Below, piece by piece: positions 9,436 through 22,291 of a stretch of 64,000 nt of DNA. Position 1 is the first letter of the stretch; every line of letters begins with the position of its first letter. The translations under genes and the position numbers were made by a program. This DNA comes from UKL13-2 sp044229235 (GTDB lineage: Bacteria; Pseudomonadota; Gammaproteobacteria; Burkholderiales; Usitatibacteraceae): positions 141,552 to 205,551 of the forward strand of contig JBGATH010000001.1 in assembly GCA_044229235.1 (NCBI GenBank), written 5' to 3'. The notes below the pieces were generated by a model. The model searched no databases. It was given only the letters and a program-made list of their open reading frames with translations, and had not been told where the DNA came from.

Positions 9436-10257
9436 ATGACCGACAAGGTGTTGCGGTCCCGCGAAAATGCACGCGTCAAACAGCTGGTTGCGCTGGCGCA
9501 CTCGGCGCGTGAGCGCAAGAAGGCGGGACTGACGGTGCTCGATGGCATCCACCTGGTGAGCGCCTATGCCGATGCACTCGGTGCACCGCAAATGATCGCG
9601 GTGGCGGAAACTGCGGTGGCCCGCGCGGAAGTGCGGCAGTTGCTGGCGCGTTGTGAATCGGCGTCCATCATGGTTCTGGCGGATGCATTGATGACGGAAA
9701 TCTCGGGTCTGGATTCGCCCGCCTTTGTGGTGGCGACCATCACCACACCCGCTGTGGCGCCGACACCGGCGGATGCCACGCTGCTGATCCTGGAGGACGT
9801 GCAGGACCCGGGCAATGTCGGCTCGCTGTTGCGCAGCGCAGCGGCGGCCGGCATTCGCGAGGTCGTCACCTCACGCAGCACGGCCTTCGCCTGGTCGCCG
9901 AAGGTACTGCGCGCGGCACAGGGCGCGCACTTTGCGCTGAATATCGCCGAAGGCCGCGATCTGCCGGCGTTGCTGGCCGGCTACCGCGGGCAATCGCTGG
10001 CGCTGGTGGTCGCCGGCGACAGCGTGCTGCCGCTGTATGCGTGCAACCTCACCGGACCGGTGGCGATCATGCTGGGCAACGAAGGCGCCGGCCTTTCACC
10101 CGAACTTTTGCAGGCTGCCGGCGTTCGTGCCACCATCCCGATGCCCGGGCGCGTGGAATCGCTGAACGTCGCCGCCGCCGGCGCGATCTGCCTGTTCGAA
10201 ATGGTGCGGCAGCGAAGCGTCAACCCAAAGTACGGAGGTGGATTTGGCAGCCGATAA
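9436..10257 (+). CDS. TrmH/SpoU-family RNA 2'-O-methyltransferase
   Basis: S-adenosylmethionine-dependent RNA ribose methyltransferase of the SPOUT superfamily, 273 residues. An N-terminal substrate-binding domain starts KVLRSRENARVKQLVALAHS, the usual opening of the 23S rRNA methyltransferase subgroup. The C-terminal knotted domain shows the three SpoU motifs: motif 1 ILEDVQDPGNVGSLLRSA, motif 2 IMLGNEGAGLS, and motif 3 IPMPGRVESLNVAAAGAI. Start chosen at the ATG after an AGGGGAAAGG ribosome site; the longer open frame would begin inside the palindromic repeat. The exact target nucleotide cannot be told from sequence alone. Confidence 0.9.
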   Translation: MTDKVLRSRENARVKQLVALAHSARERKKAGLTVLDGIHLVSAYADALGAPQMIAVAETAVARAEVRQLLARCESASIMVLADALMTEISGLDSPAFVVATITTPAVAPTPADATLLILEDVQDPGNVGSLLRSAAAAGIREVVTSRSTAFAWSPKVLRAAQGAHFALNIAEGRDLPALLAGYRGQSLALVVAGDSVLPLYACNLTGPVAIMLGNEGAGLSPELLQAAGVRATIPMPGRVESLNVAAAGAICLFEMVRQRSVNPKYGGGFGSR

Positions 10258-10975
10258 TTCCGTGCCGCAGGCAAACCCGCAACGCAGCTACCGCTACTAC
10301 GAGTTCGTGATGGTGGCGTTTATGGTCATTCTCATTTGCTCCAACCTCATCGGGCCGGCGAAGATCGCGCAAATCGACGCGCCGCTGCTGGGCACGCTGA
10401 CGTTTGGCGCCGGCGTCCTGTTCTTTCCGATTTCCTATGTGTTCGGCGACATACTCACCGAGGTCTATGGCTACGCCCGCTCGCGACGCGTGATCTGGGC
10501 GGGCTTCGCCGGGCTCGCGTTCGCATCCATCATGGCGTATGTGGTGGTGGCATTGCCGCCGGCGCCGTTCTGGCAAAACCAGGCGGCCTACGAGACCGCT
10601 TTCGGCTCCACCTGGCGCATCGCGCTGGCCTCGCTGATCGCGTTTTCCTGCGGCGAGTTCGTCAACTCGTTCGTGCTGGCCAAGATGAAACTGCTGACGC
10701 AGGGTCGCTGGCTGTGGTCGCGCACCATCGGTTCCACCATTTTCGGTGAGGGCGTCGACTCGCTGCTGTTTTACCCGCTCGCGTTCTGGGGCACCGGCAT
10801 CATTCCCGATGACAAGCTGCCGATGGTCATGCTCGCCCAGTTCGTCACCAAGGTGTCGGTGGAGGTGTTGTTCACGCCGGTGACCTACAGGATCGTCAAC
10901 TGGCTCAAGCGCGCGGAGAACGAAGACTATTTCGATCGCGACACCGACTTCACGCCGTTTTCGCTCAAGGCATAG
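10244..10975 (+). CDS. Queuosine precursor transporter, YhhQ/VUT family
   Basis: Integral membrane protein of the DUF165/YhhQ family, which imports 7-cyano-7-deazaguanine or related queuosine precursors. Seen: several hydrophobic segments, the family signatures ICSNLIGPAKIA, PISYVFGDILTEVYGYARSRRVIW, and GSTIFGEGVDSLLFYPLAF. The likely start is TTG, five bases after a GGAGG site; a GTG six bases earlier overlaps that site and is less likely. It overlaps the methyltransferase gene by 14 bases. A queG gene lies 40 kb away, consistent with a cell that uses queuosine. Confidence 0.88.
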   Translation: MAADNSVPQANPQRSYRYYEFVMVAFMVILICSNLIGPAKIAQIDAPLLGTLTFGAGVLFFPISYVFGDILTEVYGYARSRRVIWAGFAGLAFASIMAYVVVALPPAPFWQNQAAYETAFGSTWRIALASLIAFSCGEFVNSFVLAKMKLLTQGRWLWSRTIGSTIFGEGVDSLLFYPLAFWGTGIIPDDKLPMVMLAQFVTKVSVEVLFTPVTYRIVNWLKRAENEDYFDRDTDFTPFSLKA

Positions 10976-10988
10976 CCGACGCGCGCGT

Positions 10989-11306
10989 TTAGTCCGGGTT
11001 CGCCATGGCTGCGGCGCAGTTCCAGCAAATCTCGAATCCGGCCGGATTGCTCTCGCCACAGTTGCGACAAACCAGCACAGCACCGGTGCCGCGGTTGGCC
11101 TCATAGGCAGCAATCACCGCGCGGGCATGCTGCTCCTGATGAGGCTGGGCGATCCACAATTGCGGGCACGCCGCGGCAGAGGGGACGTCACCCAGCGCAG
11201 CCATCGCGTGCTGATTGAATACATGCACGGTGATGCCGGCCTGCTGCAGCAAATCCCTGACCAGGTAGGCTTCCGGCAAATTGCCGGCGTTGAAGATGCG
11301 CTTCAT
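10989..11306 (-). CDS. DUF2007-type small protein with C-terminal zinc ribbon
   Basis: 105-residue cytosolic protein. The first 70 residues match the DUF2007 (putative signal-transducing, PII-like) pattern: an N-terminal strand followed by PEAYLVRDLLQQAGI, VFNQHA, and a basic/hydrophobic WIAQPHQEQHARAVI helix. The C-terminus has two CxxC pairs (CRNCGE and CWNC) that should bind one zinc. Function is unknown. It converges with the yhhQ-type gene and has the esterase gene, on the same strand, upstream. The start is the ATG directly at MKRIFNAGN. Confidence 0.75.
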   Translation of the reverse strand: MKRIFNAGNLPEAYLVRDLLQQAGITVHVFNQHAMAALGDVPSAAACPQLWIAQPHQEQHARAVIAAYEANRGTGAVLVCRNCGESNPAGFEICWNCAAAMANPD

Positions 11307-11337
11307 GCGGCCATCATCGCACGGCGGCCATCGGATG

Positions 11338-11369
11338 AAAAAAGGCCACGGCAGTCACCTGCCGTGGCC
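11338..11369 (-). terminator. Rho-independent terminator of the autotransporter esterase gene
   Basis: On the minus strand a perfect 11-bp stem, GGCCACGGCAG / CTGCCGTGGCC, with a four-base loop is followed by six T residues. It starts 19 bases after the esterase stop codon. This is a textbook intrinsic terminator and separates that gene from the DUF2007 gene. Confidence 0.93.
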
Positions 11370-11387
11370 CTGGTAGGCAATTGCCGA

Positions 11388-13259
11388 TCAGAAGTCGAAC
11401 GACACGGCTGCAGATACGCCATCCTGCTTGACGTTTTGCTTGCTGGAGACGCCCGTGTAGACCACCGACAGCCCCACCTTGTCGGCCAGCTTGCCGCGGA
11501 TGCCGGCCGTCACCGTCGTCCAGCTGCCGTCACCCTTGTAGCCCGGGATGTCGTAGGTGTTGCCCGATGTCACGGAAACCGGATTGGCGGAGATGAAACG
11601 TTCCTCGTTCTGGCTGTCGTTGTCGGCGCTGAGGCGCAGGAACGGTGTCCAGTTGCCGAGCTTCATCGAGGCGCGTACGCCGACGCTGTTGACCCGCGAG
11701 CTGCGCGACTGGTCGAAAATGTTCAGGTTGGCTGCACCTGCACCGTTTTCCGTCAGCTTGTTCACTTTGATGTCCTGCACCGTCATGCCGACGAACGGTC
11801 CGACCTCCAGGCTGCCGATGCTGAAATCGTAGCCGCCCATCACGCTGGCCGAGCCGTTTGAACCCTTGGTGCTGCTGGTGGCGACGCGTGTCACCGGACC
11901 GAGGACCACTGACCGGCGCACGTTGTCAAACTTCAGGTTGGCGCCGGTGGCGGTGAAATTGGCATACCAGCCATTTGACTTGACATTGCCGAAGAACGAC
12001 AGCGCCGTTTCCTTGACGTCGAAACCGCCGACGCTGCCCATGTTGGCTTCAGCCTTGGTGCTGCCCACGCCAATGCCCACCGTGAGCGCTTCCGACGCGC
12101 GCATGGTCACACCGACGGTGACGGCGCGATTCTTGGTATCGGTTTGCGGCGACAGCGATGTACCCGAAACATCGTATTTGCTGCCGTCGAAGCCGGCGAA
12201 CGCCGACAGGCGCCCGACCTGCTGCGACTGTCCCTGGCGCACACCCTCATCGAGCGTGCGAATGTGGGCAGCGCGCGAGGACAGCGGCACTTCCGCCATC
12301 ATGGAGTAAGCGTTCGGGCCTTCGATCAGCGACTTCACAAAGTCGGCGACGATGCGGTGGGCGCCGGTGGTGGGGTGCACACCGTCCGCAAACAGGAAGC
12401 TGGTCGCGGCACCGGCGGCCGTCAGCGTGGCGCCCGAACAGAACAGCGACGTTCCCTGGGTGAGCGCAAGATTACAGGCGGTCGCGGTGGTGTTGGTGAA
12501 GCCGAAGGCGGCGGCATTGGCACGCACATCGGTCAGCAGCGCGAAGGCGTCGACCGGAATCACCTTGATGCCGGCGCCCTGCAGGCCGGTGAACAAAGTG
12601 GTGTTGTAGCCGGCGGCCAATGCGGTCACCGTGCCCGCCAGCGGGCCGGCGAACTGCGGCGTCGCACCGACGTCGGGAATATTGAAGACCAGGATGTATT
12701 TGGCGCCGGCTGCCCGCAGGCGGGCGATCTGGCCGATTTCGGCGTTAGCCGCACCAATAATGTTGCTCTGCAGTGCCGTGGCATCAATTGCGCCAGCCTG
12801 AAAAGCGCCGAGGTTGGAGAACATGTCGTTGGCGCCGACCCACACGCCGTAAAGCGCGTTCGGGTCTGCAGCGCCCTTGGACAGGAATTCGGTGATCTGG
12901 GTGGAAACCGGGCGCTGGGTGCCGCCGGGTCCGACCAGGCTGGCCGGTGACGGCAACGCCACACGCATGCCGCCCTGGGCGTAAATGCCTCCGCCGGCAT
13001 TTGCGGGATTGCCGTTGCCGCCGTAGTACTGGGCGATGATTTCAGACCAGACCGGGCCGGGGTTGGTGGTGAACTTGCCAACGCCTGCTGCTGCCGTGGA
13101 CCCGAGCAGTGCGGCGATGCCGGGCCGGTAGTAGCCGGTATCCGACAGGGAATCGCCGAAAACGTAGACCGCGCTGAAATTGATGGCTTGCGCGCCGGAG
13201 GCGCCCATGGCCAAAGCACCGGCGACAAGTGCAGGAAGCAGGCGTTTCTTGATAGACAT
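11388..13259 (-). CDS. GDSL-family autotransporter esterase/lipase
   Basis: 623-residue type Va autotransporter with an N-terminal SGNH/GDSL hydrolase passenger, like Pseudomonas EstA. A Sec signal peptide ends near SGAQA (residue 25). The catalytic block I is FGDSLSDTGYY with nucleophile Ser37; block III has Asn144 in VGANDMF; block V has Asp292 and His295 in DGVHPTTGAH. Residues from about 330 form the autotransporter barrel, ending in the outer-membrane signature AAVSFDF. The enzyme should be displayed on the cell surface and cleave esters or lipids. A GAGGAG ribosome site precedes the ATG. It is followed by a strong terminator, so it looks monocistronic. Confidence 0.92.
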   Translation of the reverse strand: MSIKKRLLPALVAGALAMGASGAQAINFSAVYVFGDSLSDTGYYRPGIAALLGSTAAAGVGKFTTNPGPVWSEIIAQYYGGNGNPANAGGGIYAQGGMRVALPSPASLVGPGGTQRPVSTQITEFLSKGAADPNALYGVWVGANDMFSNLGAFQAGAIDATALQSNIIGAANAEIGQIARLRAAGAKYILVFNIPDVGATPQFAGPLAGTVTALAAGYNTTLFTGLQGAGIKVIPVDAFALLTDVRANAAAFGFTNTTATACNLALTQGTSLFCSGATLTAAGAATSFLFADGVHPTTGAHRIVADFVKSLIEGPNAYSMMAEVPLSSRAAHIRTLDEGVRQGQSQQVGRLSAFAGFDGSKYDVSGTSLSPQTDTKNRAVTVGVTMRASEALTVGIGVGSTKAEANMGSVGGFDVKETALSFFGNVKSNGWYANFTATGANLKFDNVRRSVVLGPVTRVATSSTKGSNGSASVMGGYDFSIGSLEVGPFVGMTVQDIKVNKLTENGAGAANLNIFDQSRSSRVNSVGVRASMKLGNWTPFLRLSADNDSQNEERFISANPVSVTSGNTYDIPGYKGDGSWTTVTAGIRGKLADKVGLSVVYTGVSSKQNVKQDGVSAAVSFDF

Positions 13260-13477
13260 GACAACTCCTCGAGAGATGGGAAAGCGGTAGGGACGAATTA
13301 TTGTTTTTTTCGGACAGGAGCACTAAGCCCTTGTTTCTGGCGCAAATCATGGCACAAACAGGGGTGAATCTCAACGAAATTGCGACACTGCGTGGCGCCA
13401 AAACCACACTCGCGGCTGGCAGGCATGCCGCAAGCGGTTTGCCCACCCGCTTTGCGTTGGTGCCGCTGCCTGTCCCG

Positions 13478-14302
13478 CTAGTAAACGCGCCGGTCCAGAC
13501 GCGCTTCGTGGAGGATGGTGGTGGCCAGCTCTTCGATGCTCTTGGTGGTCGAGTTAAGGAACGACACGCCGGCGCTGCGCATGAGTTGTTCGGCAGCCTG
13601 GACTTCCCACTTGCAGTTGGCCAGCGAAGCATACTTGCTGTCGGGCTTGCGTTCCTGGCGGATCGATTGCAGTCGCTCGGGCACGATGGTCAGGCCCCAC
13701 ACCTTGTGTTTCAGCGGCAACAGCGCCGGCGGAAGTTTCATTTTCTCCAGATCCTCGGGGATCAGGGGATAGTTGGCGGCGCGTACGCCGAACTGTAGCG
13801 CCAGGTACAGGCAGGTCGGCGTTTTACCGCTGCGGGACACGCCAACCAGAATGATGTCGGCTTCCTCAAGATTGCGGTTGGTCACGCCGTCGTCGTGCGC
13901 CAGGGTGTAGTTCACCGATTCGATGCGGTGGTTGTAATCCTTGAAATTCCCGGCGGAGTGGCTGCGCCCGACAGCATGCGCCGATTTCACGCCCAGTTCC
14001 GCCTCCAGCGGCACGATGAACCGGTCAAACAGGTCCAGCACCATGGCGTCCGATTTGGCGATTTCCTTGCGCAGCGCGTCGGCCATGAGCGAGGTAAACA
14101 CCAGCGGTCGCTTGCCCGACACCGCGCGGGCCTCCTCGATCTGGCCCATCGCATCGTGAATCTTGTCGATATTGTCGATGAACGGCAGTGTCACCCGCCG
14201 GAACTCGACATTGTCGAACTGGGTCAGCAGGGAGTTGCCCAGCATTTCGACGGTGATGCCGGTCCGGTCGGAGATAAAGAATGCTGCGCGGCGATGGGGC
14301 AT
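13478..14302 (-). CDS. ppsR: PEP synthase regulatory protein (kinase/pyrophosphorylase, DUF299)
   Basis: PpsR is a bifunctional serine/threonine kinase and phosphotransferase that inactivates PEP synthase by ADP-dependent phosphorylation and reactivates it by phosphate-dependent phosphorolysis. The 274-residue protein opens AAFFISDRTGITVEMLG, typical for the family, and has the P-loop GVSRSGKT at residues 154-161. It is divergent from ppsA with a 95-base shared promoter region, the arrangement expected of target and regulator. The 218 bases between its stop and the esterase start hold no gene. Confidence 0.95.
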   Translation of the reverse strand: MPHRRAAFFISDRTGITVEMLGNSLLTQFDNVEFRRVTLPFIDNIDKIHDAMGQIEEARAVSGKRPLVFTSLMADALRKEIAKSDAMVLDLFDRFIVPLEAELGVKSAHAVGRSHSAGNFKDYNHRIESVNYTLAHDDGVTNRNLEEADIILVGVSRSGKTPTCLYLALQFGVRAANYPLIPEDLEKMKLPPALLPLKHKVWGLTIVPERLQSIRQERKPDSKYASLANCKWEVQAAEQLMRSAGVSFLNSTTKSIEELATTILHEARLDRRVY

Positions 14303-14333
14303 GATCCGGGTCCGATCCGTGGGGAGTGTCGGC

Positions 14334-14339
14334 TATAAT
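14334..14339 (+). promoter_or_regulatory. Candidate -10 box of the ppsA promoter
   Basis: A perfect TATAAT lies 59 bases before the ppsA start codon in the ppsR/ppsA divergent region. No good -35 hexamer is found 16-18 bases upstream, so the promoter would need an activator or be weak; the assignment is by pattern only. Confidence 0.4.
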
Positions 14340-14397
14340 TCTAGCGTTATTCTGCACCGCAGCATTTCTTTCACCTTTCCCGGCCGTCCCTCCCAAA

Positions 14398-16773
<2,376 letters not shown>

Positions 16774-16777
16774 CGTC

Positions 16778-17239
16778 GTGCTCAGCTGGCAATTCGCGCG
16801 CTTCGATGACCTGCCGATCCGCGACTGGTATGCAGCGTCGGCGGCACGCATCGACGTGTTCGTGATGGAGCAGAACTGCCCCTTTCAGGACAACGACGGC
16901 GCAGACCTGTTTTCCTGGCACCTGCTCGGCTGGGAAAGCGACGGCAGCCAGCGTTCGCTCGCAGCCTATTGCCGTCTGGTCGATCCGGGGGTCAAGTTCG
17001 CCGAGCCGTCCATCGGCCGTGTGGTTACGCCCGGCGCCATGCGCACCAAAGGCTACGGAAAGCTGTTGATGGCCGAGGCGGTGCGGCGTCACGATGCGCT
17101 GTATCCGGGCCTGGCCAATCGCATCGGCGCGCAGCAGCGTCTCGAGAAGTTTTATCAGGGGTTCGGCTTTGCAACCGCTTCCGGCACCTACATCGAAGAC
17201 GGCATCCCGCACGTCGAAATGCTTCGTGCCGCGGGTTAG
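16778..17239 (+). CDS. elaA: ElaA-type GNAT acetyltransferase
   Basis: 153-residue protein of the ElaA subgroup of GCN5-related N-acetyltransferases; the natural substrate is not established. It opens WQFARFDDL, and the ElaA hallmark VFVMEQNCPFQDNDGAD follows near residue 30. The acetyl-CoA-binding region is RVVTPGAMRTKGYGKLLM and the C-terminal part has RIGAQQRLEKFYQGFGF. GTG start four bases after the ppsA stop, so it is probably co-transcribed with ppsA. Confidence 0.88.
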   Translation: MLSWQFARFDDLPIRDWYAASAARIDVFVMEQNCPFQDNDGADLFSWHLLGWESDGSQRSLAAYCRLVDPGVKFAEPSIGRVVTPGAMRTKGYGKLLMAEAVRRHDALYPGLANRIGAQQRLEKFYQGFGFATASGTYIEDGIPHVEMLRAAG

Positions 17240-17278
17240 GACGGCAATGAGCCACACGCGGGCAGGGATCAAACGCTG

Positions 17279-17938
17279 ATGGCGGCCAAATCCAGCAAGC
17301 GCGTGCTCGTCACCGGCTTTACGCCATTCGCCGGTGAAGCCACCAACCCGTCCTGGGAGATCGTGCGCGCGTTGCCCGACGTGATGTCCGGATGCCGCAT
17401 CGAAAAACTGAAAGTGCCGACCGAATTCGGCAAGGCGATCGACACCGTGAAAAAGGCCATCGACAAGTTTCAACCAGACGTGGTGTTGTGCTTTGGCCAG
17501 GCTGGCGGGCGATCGCGCATGAGCGTTGAGCGCATTGCCATCAATATCGACGATGCGGCGATAGCCGACAACGCCGGCGTGCAACTCATTGACCAGCCGA
17601 TCTACCGGGATGGGCCGGCGGCGTATTTTTGCTCTGTGCCGGTCAAAGCCATGGTGGCGGCCATGATCAAGTCCGGCGTGCCGGCGGAGGTCTCCAATTC
17701 TGCCGGGACCTTTGTCTGCAACCACCTGATTTACGGCGTGTTACATCACCTCGGAGCCAGTGGGTCGAGCGCACGCGCAGGCTTTATCCACGTGCCATAC
17801 ATGGAATCGCAAATCGTTGGCCGGCGCGACACGCCCGCACTGTCACTCAACACCATGATTGCCGGTGCGAAAGCGGCGATAATCGCCGCAACCAAACGCA
17901 AGACCGATCTGAAACTTGTCGGTGGCCGGCTCGACTGA
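17279..17938 (+). CDS. pcp: Pyroglutamyl-peptidase I
   Basis: Cytosolic cysteine peptidase that removes N-terminal pyroglutamate from peptides (peptidase family C15). The catalytic triad is readable: Glu84 in SVERIAIN, Cys147 in SNSAGTFVCNH, and His171 in GFIHVPYME. The N-terminal VLVTGFTPFAG motif and the 219-residue length match the family. It lies 39 bases after elaA and 44 bases before the CoA-transferase gene; the functional link with either is unclear. Confidence 0.96.
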   Translation: MAAKSSKRVLVTGFTPFAGEATNPSWEIVRALPDVMSGCRIEKLKVPTEFGKAIDTVKKAIDKFQPDVVLCFGQAGGRSRMSVERIAINIDDAAIADNAGVQLIDQPIYRDGPAAYFCSVPVKAMVAAMIKSGVPAEVSNSAGTFVCNHLIYGVLHHLGASGSSARAGFIHVPYMESQIVGRRDTPALSLNTMIAGAKAAIIAATKRKTDLKLVGGRLD

Positions 17939-17982
17939 GCGCGCCCGTACCGACTCCGCACGAACCAGCAGAGGAGCAGCAA

Positions 17983-19332
17983 ATGAGCAAAGTCTACAGC
18001 GACGCCAAGTCCGCCCTTGCGGACATCCTTCATGACAGCATGACCATTGCCGCAGGTGGTTTCGGCTTGTGCGGAATCCCCGAAAACCTGATCGGCGCGC
18101 TGGTCGACAGCGGCGTAAGGGACCTGACCATCGCGGGCAACAATGCCGGCGTGGATGACTTCGGCATGGGGCTGTTGCTGAAGTCGCGCCAGGTACGAAA
18201 GGTCATTGCCTCCTATGTCGGCGAGAACAAGGAATTCGAGCGCCAGGTGCTGGCGGGCGAACTTGAGTTGCAGCTGGTGCCGCAGGGCACGCTGGCGGAA
18301 AAATTCCGGGCCGGCGGCGCCGGCATACCCGGTTTCTATACGCGCACCGCGTTTGGCACCAAGCTGGCCGAGGACAAGCACACACACAACTTCGGCGGCA
18401 AGGAATACGTGCTGGAGGAAGCCATCCATGCGGATGTTTCCATCGTCAAGGCGTGGAAGGGTGACAAGGCCGGCAACCTGGTCTATCGCAAGACCTCGCG
18501 CAACTTCAACCCGATGATTGCCACCTGTGGAAAAGTAACCGTCGCTGAAGTGGAGCAACTGGTGGAAGTGGGGGAACTCGATCCTGACCAGATTCACACG
18601 CCGGGAATTTTTATCGACCGCATCATCCAGGGGGCGAAGTACGAAAAGCGCATCGAATTCCGCACGGTTTCGGGCGCCGCAGCCTCGAAGAAGGATTCAC
18701 CGATTCGCGACCTGATGGCAAAACGCGCTGCCAGGGAACTGCGCGACGGCTATTACGTCAACCTGGGGATCGGTATCCCGACGCTGGTCGCCAATCACAT
18801 TCCGGCGGGCATGACGGTGCATCTGCAGTCCGAAAACGGCTTGCTGGGCATCGGTCCGTTCCCGACGGACGACAGTGTCGACCCCGACCTGATCAACGCC
18901 GGCAAGCAGACTATTACGACCATTCCCGGCTCGAGCTTCTTCTCCAGCGCGGACTCGTTCGGCATGATCCGTGGCGGGCACATCGACTTGTCGATTCTTG
19001 GCGGGCTGGAAGTGGCCGAGAACGGTGACCTCGCCAACTGGATGGTGCCGGGCAAGATGGTCAAAGGGCCGGGTGGCGCGATGGACCTGGTGTCGGGTGT
19101 GAAGCGCGTCGTGGTGCTGATGGAGCACTGCTCCAAGGATGGCGCCTCGAAGATCCTCAAGCAGTGTTCTCTGCCGCTGACCGGAAAGGGTGTCGTCAAC
19201 CTGATCATCACCGACCTGTGCGTATTTGAAGTCAAGCCGCTGGTGGGCCTGGCGCTGATCGAGTTGCACCCCGGCGTGACACTCGATGAAGTCAAGGCAA
19301 AGACCGCGGCCGGATTCATCGTCGCGATCTGA
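17983..19332 (+). CDS. Succinyl-CoA:3-ketoacid CoA-transferase, fused A and B subunits
   Basis: SCOT moves CoA between succinyl-CoA and acetoacetate. Most bacteria have two subunits; here one 449-residue chain carries both. Residues 1-230 are the A part (GGFGLCGIPENLI, NNAGVDDFGMG, TAFGTKLAE). After a short linker (about GAAASKKDSP) the B part begins at residue 241 (IRDLMAKRAARELRDG, VNLGIGIPTLVA). The catalytic glutamate is Glu284 in QSENGLLGIG. The fusion resembles mitochondrial SCOT. An ATG with GAGGAGCAGC ribosome site sets the start; the frame is open further upstream inside pcp but that part is not conserved. The acetoacetyl-CoA synthetase gene follows, so both routes of acetoacetate activation are adjacent. 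Confidence 0.93.
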   Translation: MSKVYSDAKSALADILHDSMTIAAGGFGLCGIPENLIGALVDSGVRDLTIAGNNAGVDDFGMGLLLKSRQVRKVIASYVGENKEFERQVLAGELELQLVPQGTLAEKFRAGGAGIPGFYTRTAFGTKLAEDKHTHNFGGKEYVLEEAIHADVSIVKAWKGDKAGNLVYRKTSRNFNPMIATCGKVTVAEVEQLVEVGELDPDQIHTPGIFIDRIIQGAKYEKRIEFRTVSGAAASKKDSPIRDLMAKRAARELRDGYYVNLGIGIPTLVANHIPAGMTVHLQSENGLLGIGPFPTDDSVDPDLINAGKQTITTIPGSSFFSSADSFGMIRGGHIDLSILGGLEVAENGDLANWMVPGKMVKGPGGAMDLVSGVKRVVVLMEHCSKDGASKILKQCSLPLTGKGVVNLIITDLCVFEVKPLVGLALIELHPGVTLDEVKAKTAAGFIVAI

Positions 19333-19402
19333 TCCATTCAGGTCTGCCCGTCGCGCACGGGCAGCCGCCCACACAGCCTGAAGTTGAAATGGGTTGCGCC
19401 TG

Positions 19403-21372
<1,970 letters not shown>

Positions 21373-21376
<4 letters not shown>

Positions 21377-22287
21377 ACGCGCAGATGGGGTCCTCGACCT
21401 CTTACGCGTGGTTGTCGGTGTTGACGTCCATCGTGACCATCGCGCTCAAGTTCGGCGCATGGCAACTCACCGGTTCGGTGGGCCTGCTGTCCGATGCAAT
21501 CGAGTCGCTGGTAAACCTGGCCGCAGCGCTGGTTGCCCTGTGGACGCTTCACTACGTGTCGACCGGCGCGGATGACGACCACAATTTCGGCCACGAAAAG
21601 GCTGAGTACTTTTCCAGTGGCATCGAAGGCGGCCTGATTCTGTTCGCCGCCGCGTCGATCATCTTTGCCGCCGTGCCGCGACTTGCAGATCCGCAGCCGC
21701 TGGAACAGCTGGGCTTGGGTGTGGTGCTGTCAGTGCTGGCGGCGATGGCCAACGCATTGTGTGCCTGGTTTCTGCTCAAGGGTGCTCGTGCGCATCGGTC
21801 CATTACGCTCGAGGCCGACGCGCATCACTTGCTCTCGGACGTCTGGACAACCGTGGGCGTGATTGTCGCCGTGCTGCTGGTGCCGTTGACGGGCTGGCTG
21901 TTGCTTGATCCGGTGGTTGCCATTGTTGTCGCCCTGCAGATCCTGTGGACCGGGTGGAAGCTCATCAGCCGGTCATTCGACGGCCTGATGGACAAGGCCA
22001 TTCCCGAGAAGGAACTGGCGGTGATCCAGGCGATCCTCGAAACCTTGCGCCACGAAGGCTGTGATTATCACGCGCTGCGTTCCCGCCAGGCCGGACGCAA
22101 GCACTTTGTCGATGTGCATGTGCTGGTGCCGGGCACCATGACCGTGCGCGCCGGCCACGACCTGGTCGAGCGCATTGAAAACGAGATCAGCCAGCGCGCG
22201 CCGAATGTCGACATCATGGTGCACATGGAGCCCCTGGAAGATCCGCGCAGCTGGGACGATCCGAAGAACCCACTCGCCGGGAGCTGA
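21373..22287 (+). CDS. Cation diffusion facilitator (FieF-like metal exporter)
   Basis: Proton-coupled divalent metal exporter of the inner membrane, 304 residues, with six predicted membrane segments in the first two thirds. The metal-binding segments are visible as LLSDAIESLVNLAAA (segment II) and EADAHHLLSDVWTTVGV (segment V). A cytosolic C-terminal domain (YHALRSRQAGRKHFVDVHV) follows. Metal preference (Zn, Fe, Co, Cd) cannot be assigned safely. Its ATG overlaps the stop of the acetoacetyl-CoA synthetase gene, an apparently accidental operon partner. It converges on a second CDF gene with four bases between them. Confidence 0.9.
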
Positions 22288-22291
22288 CGCT